64,000 nt of DNA, taken from positions 1 through 64,000 of the forward strand of contig CANQJO010000005.1 in NCBI GenBank assembly GCA_947624255.1, given 5' to 3'. The notes below the pieces were generated by a model. That model saw only the letters and a program-made list of their open reading frames with translations, was not told the DNA's origin and did no database searches. Source of the DNA: an uncultured Ruminococcus sp. (GTDB lineage: Bacteria; Bacillota; Clostridia; Oscillospirales; Ruminococcaceae). The translations under genes and the position numbers were made by a program. Shown piece after piece: positions 57,533-64,000 of the stretch (position 1 is its first letter; each line of letters opens with the position of its first letter).

Positions 57533-59293
57533 TTACAGATCCCAATCATCGTAGTCGTCATAGTAATCGTCATAATAATCGTCATAGTAGTAGTCATCAT
57601 CGTAGCTGTTTATATCCGAGAGAGAATAATACAATCCCTCGGCAGCTTCGGCAGCAAACTCATCGGCAAGTTCTTCATCGAGACCGATCTTCTTTAGCAG
57701 ATCGGACACAAACTTTTCGACCTCGTCCTGAGAAACATATTCCGTCAGATCGAAATCTTCATCAGGCGATATCATAAATGCATCATCGGGAACATCTATA
57801 TCTGCGCCCTTTTCTGATGAGAAGTTAAGTGTCAGCTTTCCGTAATCCTTATCATCGAAGTTGAGGTCGTATGAGATAGACTGCGATTTTCCGTCAGATA
57901 CAAGGTCAAGAGTGATCGGATCGATCTCCGGAACGATGAATGTCACTTTGCCGCTGACATATCCCTTATCCTCGCTTACCACCTGATAATCCTCAAATTC
58001 AACAGAGAGATTAACTTCTTCGACGGAAAAATCTATAGAGCCCGTATACTTCTTGCCCTTATCCTCGGCGGCATTGAGATCGACAGAGAATAGAGTCTCT
58101 TCATCATCGGTCATGTAGATCTCGCCTCTTATTTCATCGCCGTCCTTGCCGAATACGCATCTGAACTCTCCCTCTTCTTCATCGTCATAAAGACCGACAA
58201 GGCTTATACCCTGTATTTTTCCCTTGGGATCAATGTAAGTTTTGAGCTTTATGCATTCACCCTCATCTGCATCTTCATATTCTTCGCTGAGACTGTCGGC
58301 AGCTTCATCGAGTGCCTCCTCATACTCGTCCTCGTCGATAAGCTCAAGTTTGTCAATGATAATATTTTTGATGACCTTGTCGTCTTTCAATTCATCAAGA
58401 GCATCATTGCAAAACTCGTACACAAGCTCGGGAGTGATATTCACAGCAGCCACTGTGTATTTTACGGTGATATCGCTGATATCCACTTCCTCGCTCTTTT
58501 CAAGACGAACCTTGCTGACTGTATCGTTCCAGATGCCTACATATTTTATTATCTCATTCTCCAACTCGGCAGGGCTGAGGTAATCCTCCGGATTTGCGGC
58601 AATATCCTCAAAAGCATTCATTATTTCCGGACTTTCGCTTGAAAGCTCATCACCGAGGGATACTCCGAGATATTTCTCTGAAAGCTCGGGGAAACGGCAG
58701 AACATATTCAGCTCCTCGGTATCAAGGATAGTGTCAAAGCTGAGAAGATTCTCGTCATTCAGCGCACCATACACACTGAACTGCACCTTGCTGTCGCCGG
58801 ATACGGCAGCATCTGCTCCCACAGCGATATTGTTCAGACCGTTGATGATATCTTTCAGCATTTGAACGCTCTCATCACTATCTGTGTCCGTATCGTTATC
58901 TGAGCCGATAACAGACTCGATGAGCATATCACGTGCCTCATCAGAGATCTCATAACTCAGCTTCACATTAGCCGTTGAACCTTGGTCTGCTTCTTTGAGC
59001 ATCTCAGCATAGGTGTCGCTGATTTTTTTAGCAAACTCCGCAGTATTTTCCTCATTTACCCATGCATAATACTTCTCAGGCTTCATTGTACGGAGCTTTA
59101 CCTGATTCTTCACAAAGGGAGAGAGGTTGAATGCCGCAATGCCTCCTCCGACTAATGCAGCCGCCGTAACTCCGCTGATTATAGCGATTTTCTTACCCTT
59201 TTTCTTTTTAGGTACGGTATCCACTCCGGTAACGGATTCTCCGAATTCATTAAGAGAGCCGTTTTCATTACCGGGATCATTCTTCTTGAACAT
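57533..59293 (-). CDS. Large membrane-anchored acidic protein, unknown function
   Basis: A 586-residue protein. A ~30-residue cytoplasmic N-terminus ends in a basic KKKKGKK block and one membrane helix follows (about 35-58). A long extracellular part comes next, acidic and made of alternating strands and helices, with repeated lipoprotein-like beta patterns (VKLSYEISDEARDMLIES; GKIQGISLVGLYDDEEEGEF; SVEFEDYQVVSEDKGYVSGKVTF). The last ~25 residues are almost only Asp and Tyr. No catalytic motif is seen and I do not recognise a named family. A good promoter is at 59386-59414. Confidence 0.78.
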   Translation of the reverse strand: MFKKNDPGNENGSLNEFGESVTGVDTVPKKKKGKKIAIISGVTAAALVGGGIAAFNLSPFVKNQVKLRTMKPEKYYAWVNEENTAEFAKKISDTYAEMLKEADQGSTANVKLSYEISDEARDMLIESVIGSDNDTDTDSDESVQMLKDIINGLNNIAVGADAAVSGDSKVQFSVYGALNDENLLSFDTILDTEELNMFCRFPELSEKYLGVSLGDELSSESPEIMNAFEDIAANPEDYLSPAELENEIIKYVGIWNDTVSKVRLEKSEEVDISDITVKYTVAAVNITPELVYEFCNDALDELKDDKVIKNIIIDKLELIDEDEYEEALDEAADSLSEEYEDADEGECIKLKTYIDPKGKIQGISLVGLYDDEEEGEFRCVFGKDGDEIRGEIYMTDDEETLFSVDLNAAEDKGKKYTGSIDFSVEEVNLSVEFEDYQVVSEDKGYVSGKVTFIVPEIDPITLDLVSDGKSQSISYDLNFDDKDYGKLTLNFSSEKGADIDVPDDAFMISPDEDFDLTEYVSQDEVEKFVSDLLKKIGLDEELADEFAAEAAEGLYYSLSDINSYDDDYYYDDYYDDYYDDYDDWDL

Positions 59294-59385
59294 AAGTATC
59301 CTCCTTCTTTCTGCTTTCGATCTTTAGAAAGCGTTTGCCCTTATCATGTTTCCATTACGTTCGGATAGCACACTATCCTGCATTT

Positions 59386-59414
59386 ATAATATCACATTTA
59401 CAGTTTCGTGTCAA
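59386..59414 (-). promoter_or_regulatory. Promoter of the acidic membrane protein gene
   Basis: Minus strand: TTGACA (59409-59414), a 17-bp spacer and TATTAT (59386-59391). Confidence 0.75.
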
Positions 59415-59494
59415 TATTTTTCGTAATTTTTTGCCGAATTGTAAATATTACTGATGAGCGGCGTATAATTCTTATGTAATATTTTAAAAAAGTA

Positions 59495-59523
59495 TGGTAA
59501 TTTTTGCAAAGATGTGTTATAAT
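59495..59523 (+). promoter_or_regulatory. Extended -10 promoter of the M16-lgt-folD operon
   Basis: TGT-TATAAT (-10 at 59518-59523) with a poor -35 (TGGTAA, 59495-59500) at 17-bp spacing. It gives a leader of about 115 bases. Confidence 0.55.
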
Positions 59524-59559
59524 ATTACTTGACGGCTTTTTTGCCTGATACTGCTCCTC

Positions 59560-59622
59560 TGAAAGTCAGTTGGTGCTTTTCGGGGGATCGGTATGACATT
59601 ACCGGGAGTACACCGCTCCCAT
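59560..59622 (+). other. Structured 5' leader with three hairpins, class unknown
   Basis: In order: GAAAG..CTTTTC around 59560-59582, CGGTA-tgacat-TACCG around 59590-59605, and GGGAG-tacaccg-CTCCC around 59604-59620 (the last two can compete for CCGGG). They lie between the promoter and a start codon with an unusually weak ribosome site. I could not match it to a known riboswitch. Confidence 0.4.
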
Positions 59623-59644
59623 AACGAATGGATGTGTCTATGAT

Positions 59645-60907
59645 ATGAAATACACAAGAGCCGATATCTCGGAGAACATTGGCTGCTCCATGATAATCGA
59701 CGAAAAATTCAAGACCGGAACGCTCACTATCCGGTTTATCACTGATCTTGACGGCAGTACAGCAGCCGCCAACTCGCTGGGAGTAAGTGTGCTCTCCTCG
59801 TCAAACAAGAAATACCGGAGCATCGCTGCTCTCAATGAAAAACTCTCAATGCTGTACGGAGCATCTATCAGCTCCTTTGCACGAAAAAGAGGCGATGTTC
59901 AGATACTCGCCGTAGCTGCCTCATGGCTTGACAGCAGATATGCTATTGACGGTGAGGATATTGACTCTGAGATGCTTGCGATCGTCCGTGACTGTATTTT
60001 CGCTCCGAACGCTGAGAACGGAGAATTTGACAGCGAGGCATTTGCTATCACAAAAAAAGATCTCATTGACCGCATTGATGCCGAGCTGAACAACAAGCGG
60101 GGATATGCGATCTCCAGAGCCTCCGAGGTCGCATTTGAGGGCGAACCTGCTCAGTTCTCATGCTACGGAACAAAGGAGTCTGCCGAGGCTGTCACCTCTG
60201 CGCAGGCATACACTGCCTACAGAAAGCTCATTGAAAACGCTCATGTGGAGATATGCTATATCTCGCCGAGAGAAAATCCCGGTCTTGTGAAAATGTTCCG
60301 TGAATGTTTCGGTACTACAGAACGCCGGAGTGTGAAATTCCGCAGCATCAGTCCCGTAAAAAACGATGTCAGACGTGTCTCGGACACATATGACGTTCAG
60401 CAGTGCAAAATGGTGCTTACATTCAAGTCCGATTCAGAGGATATGTATGCCATGAAAATGCTCAGTACGATATACGGTGAAACTCCCGTATCGAAGCTTT
60501 TTATGAATGTCAGGGAAAAACTCAGTCTCTGCTATTACTGTGCCTGCCGGACAGTCGGCTCAAAGGGAGCAATTATGGTTGACAGCGGCGTTGAGAGAAA
60601 AAATCTCGGACGTGCCGAGGAGGAAATACTGCATCAGCTTGACGAGATACGTCAGGGAAATGTGTCCGATGAGGAGATGCAGAGCGCACTTCTCAGCATC
60701 GAAAATGCTCTCACTCAGGTGGGAGATACCCCATCATCATATTCCGGCTGGTTCTTCGAGCGTTTCTGTGACGGCGATATCGTCACTCCGCAGGAGCAGC
60801 TTGAACGCTATCGCCTTGTTTCCAAGGAACGCCTCATTGAGGCTGCAAGATCCTTGAAACTTGACAGCATCTACTTCATGCTTGATAAGGAGGATAAAAA
60901 TGACTAA
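59645..60907 (+). CDS. M16-family protein without the zinc site (YmfF-like)
   Basis: A 420-residue insulinase-fold protein that lacks HxxEH. The N-terminal domain begins YTRADISENIGCSMIIDEKFKTG and has SLGVSVLSSSNKKYRSI; the C-terminal part has YDVQQCKMVLTFKSDSEDMYAM and VREKLSLCYYCACR..KGAIMVDSGVERKNLG, as in the inactive partners of M16 pairs. It probably forms a dimer with the active protein encoded next, to which it is linked by an 8-base overlap. The ribosome site is weak (ATGGAT), so translation may depend on the leader. Confidence 0.88.
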   Translation: MKYTRADISENIGCSMIIDEKFKTGTLTIRFITDLDGSTAAANSLGVSVLSSSNKKYRSIAALNEKLSMLYGASISSFARKRGDVQILAVAASWLDSRYAIDGEDIDSEMLAIVRDCIFAPNAENGEFDSEAFAITKKDLIDRIDAELNNKRGYAISRASEVAFEGEPAQFSCYGTKESAEAVTSAQAYTAYRKLIENAHVEICYISPRENPGLVKMFRECFGTTERRSVKFRSISPVKNDVRRVSDTYDVQQCKMVLTFKSDSEDMYAMKMLSTIYGETPVSKLFMNVREKLSLCYYCACRTVGSKGAIMVDSGVERKNLGRAEEEILHQLDEIRQGNVSDEEMQSALLSIENALTQVGDTPSSYSGWFFERFCDGDIVTPQEQLERYRLVSKERLIEAARSLKLDSIYFMLDKEDKND

Positions 60908-62186
60908 AGATACGATCACCTGCTCACGGACGGGCGATAGCTGCATTCATGTAAAGCATAAAAGCGGTCTTGATATATATATCTGCGAGATGCCCGGATT
61001 CAGCAGTGTTGAAGCTCTGTTCGGCACAAAGTACGGCTCGATAAATACTATGTTCAAAATGAGGGACGACAAGGAGTATACCGTCGTTCCGGAGGGCATC
61101 GCTCACTTTTTGGAGCACAAGCTGTTTGAGAACGAAGACTGCGATGTGTTCGAGCTATACGCAAAAACAGGAGCTTCCGGAAACGCTTTCACCTCGTTCG
61201 ACAAGACCTGCTATATTTTCAACTGCACCGGCAATTACCGGGAGTCGCTGAAAATTCTGCTTGATTTCGTGCAGAAACCATACTTCACAAAGGAAAATGT
61301 TGACAAAGAACAGGGCATTATCGGTCAGGAGATCAAAATGACGAACGATAATCCCGAATGGCGTGTGTTCTTCAATATGCTGTCATGTATGTACCACGAA
61401 CATCCGGTGAAGATCGACATCGCCGGAACAGTCGAAAGCATCGCAAAAATAGATGCGGATCTGCTGTACAAATGCTACAATACTTTTTATGATCTTAATA
61501 ATATGGTGCTTTCGATCGCCGGAAACATCAAAGCTGATGAGGTACTCGCTATATGCGATGAGTATCTCCGTCCGTGCGAGGATAAGGGACTTGAAACGGT
61601 CTTCCCCGATGAGCCGGAGGATATCGTAAAATCGGAGATAAGAGAGTTTCAGCCGGTGGGAGCGGATATTTTCCACATAGGATACAAATGCCGTCCCTGT
61701 ACGGGAGCTGAAAAAATCAAAAAGTATATGGCTGCAACTCTTGCGGCATCAATACTCTCCGATCCGTCTTCGGATATGTATCAGAAGCTTCTTAAAGAGG
61801 AGGTCATCAATTCAAGCTTTACCTCCGAGATATTCAGCGGTGACGGATATTTCTCCATGATATTCAGCGGCGAATCCTCTCAGCCGGAGAAGATACGCTC
61901 CGCAATTATTGAGGAGATCGCTCTGCTCAGAGATAACGGTCTTGAAGAAAGAGCTTTTCAGCGGAACAAAAAATCAATTTACGGAATGCTTGTCCGTGAA
62001 CTTAATAATGTTGCAAATGTTGCCAATCTGATGATAAACTCTCATATGGATATGGACGGCGCATCACCGTATGCCTCTATTGAGACTCTTTCGGAGCTGA
62101 CTGCCGGGGACGTTGCCGGCTTCATAAAAAATGAGCTTCTTGAAGAAAGGCTCGTAATGTCCGTGATCGAGGGGAGGCAGAGCTGA
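60900..62186 (+). CDS. M16-family zinc metallopeptidase (YmfH-like)
   Basis: A 428-residue insulinase-type peptidase with the inverted zinc motif AHFLEHKLFE (HxxEH) and a downstream Glu in the FVQKPYF...VDKEQGIIGQEIKM block. It continues with ADLLYKCYNTFYDLNNMVLSIAGNI, split as in the family, and a C-terminal non-catalytic half. It forms, with the preceding inactive homologue, a processing protease for peptides or bacteriocin-like precursors in relatives. AAGGAGG before the ATG at 60900 sets the start; the in-frame extension to 60861 lies in the previous gene. Confidence 0.92.
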   Translation: MTKDTITCSRTGDSCIHVKHKSGLDIYICEMPGFSSVEALFGTKYGSINTMFKMRDDKEYTVVPEGIAHFLEHKLFENEDCDVFELYAKTGASGNAFTSFDKTCYIFNCTGNYRESLKILLDFVQKPYFTKENVDKEQGIIGQEIKMTNDNPEWRVFFNMLSCMYHEHPVKIDIAGTVESIAKIDADLLYKCYNTFYDLNNMVLSIAGNIKADEVLAICDEYLRPCEDKGLETVFPDEPEDIVKSEIREFQPVGADIFHIGYKCRPCTGAEKIKKYMAATLAASILSDPSSDMYQKLLKEEVINSSFTSEIFSGDGYFSMIFSGESSQPEKIRSAIIEEIALLRDNGLEERAFQRNKKSIYGMLVRELNNVANVANLMINSHMDMDGASPYASIETLSELTAGDVAGFIKNELLEERLVMSVIEGRQS

Positions 62187-63385
62187 TGGTTGACAGAATA
62201 ACAGATCTCAATACAATTGAGTTTCCCAAACTCGGAATTACCTTTCATATAAACCCTACCGCATTTTCAATAGGAAATTTAACTATACAGTGGTACGGAC
62301 TGCTCATCGGTCTGGGACTTGTTCTTGCGTGCCTTTACTGTATGCCGAAAATGAAACGCTTCGGCATTGATCCCGACCGTGCCGTTGATGCCGTTATCGG
62401 CGGTCTTTTGGGCGGAATTGTCGGAGCAAGGCTCTATTACGTTATTTTCAACTGGTCGGAATATAAGGACGACATCAAATCAGTATTCTATATCCGTCAG
62501 GGAGGACTTGCTATCTACGGCGGTATCCTCGGAGCTGTGCTCGTGGGGCTGATCGTGTGCAAGATACGCAAAGTGAAAATGCTCCCAATGCTTGATATCT
62601 CCTGTCTGGGATTTCTCATCGGTCAGGGCATAGGCCGCTGGGGAAATTTCGTCAATCAGGAGGCTTTCGGAACAAGAACAGACAGCTTCCTCGGTATGAC
62701 CGGCGGCAGGATACAGGAGTATATCATCGAGAACTCCACCCGTCTGGGGGGGGCGCTCACTCCCGACAGTACGGGACAGCTTGTGGAAAATTTAGAGCTT
62801 TACCCCGTTCACCCGTGCTTTCTGTATGAATCGCTGTGGTGTATTCTCGGATTCTTCATTCTTTCGGCATTTTCAAAGCGCAGAAAATTCGACGGACAGA
62901 TATTACTTATGTATATGTCATGGTACGGCTTTGAGAGGTTCTTCGTTGAGGGACTGCGCACCGACAGCCTCATGCTCGGAAGTCTGAGAGTCTCTCAGGC
63001 ATTGTCGGCACTGCTGTTTGCGACATCAGTTATAATCCACATAGTGATGCTTTCAAAGATAAAGCGTGATCCCAAAGCGTTCGTGCTGTACTCGCAGACA
63101 AAGGAGTCACGGCTGCTTCTTGAAGAAGGGCGCAGAAGACGCATGGGAATTCCTCCGGAGGATATCTCAATTGATGATGATATTGAAGATGATGACAATT
63201 TGAGCGGCAGTGATATCTTGGACGATGATGAAGAAGACGATACTGTAGAGGAAAACGCTCCCGAAAAGGACAAGCCTGCGGAGGAAAACGCTCCCGAAGA
63301 GGACAAGCCTGCGGAGGAAAACGCTCCCGAAAAGGTTAAGCCTGCGGAGAAAAAATCTTCCCACAAAAATAAAAAAGCTGATTAA
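62186..63385 (+). CDS. lgt: Prolipoprotein diacylglyceryl transferase with acidic repeat tail
   Basis: This membrane enzyme adds diacylglycerol to the lipobox Cys of lipoproteins. About seven helices are seen, with the signatures IQWYGLLIGLGLVLACLY, GGLLGGIVGARLYYVIFNW, RQGGLAIYGGILGA (HGG-like), GQGIGRWGNFVNQEAFG and YPVHPCFLYESLW..EGLRTDS. After the core (to about residue 295) comes an unusual ~100-residue cytoplasmic tail, first Asp-rich and then three ENAPEKDKPAE-type repeats ending in Lys. The ATG overlaps the preceding stop (TGATG). Confidence 0.95.
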   Translation: MVDRITDLNTIEFPKLGITFHINPTAFSIGNLTIQWYGLLIGLGLVLACLYCMPKMKRFGIDPDRAVDAVIGGLLGGIVGARLYYVIFNWSEYKDDIKSVFYIRQGGLAIYGGILGAVLVGLIVCKIRKVKMLPMLDISCLGFLIGQGIGRWGNFVNQEAFGTRTDSFLGMTGGRIQEYIIENSTRLGGALTPDSTGQLVENLELYPVHPCFLYESLWCILGFFILSAFSKRRKFDGQILLMYMSWYGFERFFVEGLRTDSLMLGSLRVSQALSALLFATSVIIHIVMLSKIKRDPKAFVLYSQTKESRLLLEEGRRRRMGIPPEDISIDDDIEDDDNLSGSDILDDDEEDDTVEENAPEKDKPAEENAPEEDKPAEENAPEKVKPAEKKSSHKNKKAD

Positions 63386-63398
63386 GGAGGTCATTATT

Positions 63399-64000
63399 AT
63401 GGCAAAGATCATAGACGGCAAGGCAGTTTCTGCAAGCGTAAAGGAGGAGGTAGCTGCTGAGGCTGCCGTACTTAAAGAGGAAAAGGGTATCAATATCGGT
63501 CTTGCGGTGGTTATCGTGGGAAACGATCCCGCATCGAGAGTTTATGTCAACAACAAGAAAAAAGCCTGCGAGGCTGTGGGCTTCCGGTCTTTTGAGTACG
63601 CCCTTGACGAAAGCACAACTCAGGAGCAGCTCCTTGACCTTATAGATGTGCTCAACCGTGACGACCACGTGAACGGCATACTCGTACAGCTCCCTTTGCC
63701 GGCTCACATTGACGAAAAGACCGTGATAAATGCGATCTCACCCGAAAAGGACGTTGACGCATTCCATCCGGTAAACGTGGGAAAGATCATGATCGGGGAG
63801 TATGCTTTTCTGCCATGCACTCCTGCCGGTGTAATGAAGCTGATCGAGAGCACCGGAACAGAGATATCGGGCAAGCAGTGCGTTGTGATCGGACGGAGCA
63901 ATATCGTGGGTAAGCCTATGGCGATGCTCCTCCTGCACAAGAGCGGCACAGTTACCATATGCCACTCAAAAACGAAAAATCTGAAGGAGATATGTCTCGG
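63399..64000 (+). CDS. folD: Bifunctional methylene-THF dehydrogenase/cyclohydrolase, 5' part
   Basis: The first ~200 codons of FolD; the gene runs off the window. It oxidises 5,10-methylene-THF and opens the methenyl product to 10-formyl-THF. Visible signatures are IIDGKAVSASV at the start, VGNDPASRVYVNNKKKACEAVGF (the YVxxKxK motif with the catalytic Lys), GILVQLPLPAHI, PEKDVDAFHPVNVG and VVIGRSNIVGKPMAMLL (NAD(P) binding). AAGGAGG sits eight bases before the ATG. It closes the M16-M16-lgt-folD run. Confidence 0.96.
   Translation, partial: MAKIIDGKAVSASVKEEVAAEAAVLKEEKGINIGLAVVIVGNDPASRVYVNNKKKACEAVGFRSFEYALDESTTQEQLLDLIDVLNRDDHVNGILVQLPLPAHIDEKTVINAISPEKDVDAFHPVNVGKIMIGEYAFLPCTPAGVMKLIESTGTEISGKQCVVIGRSNIVGKPMAMLLLHKSGTVTICHSKTKNLKEICL

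Larger units (their letters stand above)
59294..59644. other. 351-bp divergent region with two promoters and a structured leader
   Basis: Holds the minus-strand promoter of the acidic membrane protein (59386-59414), a small hairpin GGATAG-caca-CTATCC (59362-59378), the plus-strand promoter of the M16 operon (59495-59523) and a leader with three successive hairpins (59560-59622). Confidence 0.7.

Noticed and set aside
59560..59644. ZTP (pfl) riboswitch ahead of the operon with folD
   Set aside because: There is a CCGGGAG-like hairpin, but the conserved 5' GUGACUGG-type stretch and 3' CCGCCUGGGC block are not found, and folD is four genes downstream.

Overview
The window reads as chromosome of a Gram-positive anaerobic gut or rumen Firmicute of the Ruminococcus type. 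Three secreted proteins end in type-I dockerin duplications (an SGNH esterase/lipase, a transglutaminase-like protein with a long Thr-rich linker, and a PL11 rhamnogalacturonan lyase), which points to a cellulosome-building Ruminococcus, with R. flavefaciens or R. albus as the nearest guess. Strong AGGAGG ribosome sites, sigma-A promoters with TTGACA-17-TATAAT, and ferredoxin-linked oxidoreductases fit this. The species is inferred from protein character only.

Layout. 0-5 kb: the 3' end of a 5S rRNA gene with its terminator, the dockerin SGNH hydrolase, a RadC-like protein without its metal site, and metG with a small membrane-protein gene. 5-10 kb: a PHP phosphatase, an Lrp regulator with an aminotransferase and ispE, then DegV and TrmL on the opposite strand. 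10-14.4 kb: a minus-strand operon of a zinc-ribbon/LRR protein, a lipoprotein, pyrK, pyrD and ruvX. 14.9-19.8 kb: the Thr-rich transglutaminase/dockerin gene, an ArsB/NhaD-type permease, a cytidylate-kinase-like gene and trmB. 19.8-26.7 kb: an ABC-2 exporter, a polysaccharide-type flippase, deoD, a candidate small RNA and feoB.

26.7-36.4 kb is the most unusual stretch. A hybrid sensor kinase is followed directly by an orphan solute-binding lipoprotein. Next comes the PL11 lyase with its dockerin, and then, on the other strand, a membrane diguanylate cyclase whose stop codon overlaps the start of a second orphan solute-binding lipoprotein. No transporter permease is present. The kinase/binding-protein pair is bounded by inverted copies of a ~97-bp palindromic repeat, three in tandem on one side and one on the other. 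I read this as two binding-protein-assisted sugar-sensing modules placed around a pectin-degrading cellulosome component.

36.4-43.4 kb: a minus-strand operon of an LCP-like protein, TatD, a PP2C phosphatase, a DUF4317-type protein and a membrane-anchored clostripain-like protease, preceded by a YpsA/SLOG-like gene. 43.6-50.9 kb: alr, a TatD-associated-type radical SAM gene, a tiny membrane protein, ilvE, then iorA, an unknown gene, iorB and paaK. Together these could interconvert aryl acids, aryl-CoA, aryl-pyruvates and aromatic amino acids. 51-57.5 kb: a lipoprotein, a zinc-ribbon protein, a CmpB-type membrane protein, and malQ with glgP for glycogen or maltodextrin use. 57.5-64 kb: a large membrane-anchored acidic protein, then an operon of two M16-family proteins, lgt with an acidic repeat tail, and folD, which runs off the window end.

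No IS element, prophage, tRNA gene or CRISPR array was seen.
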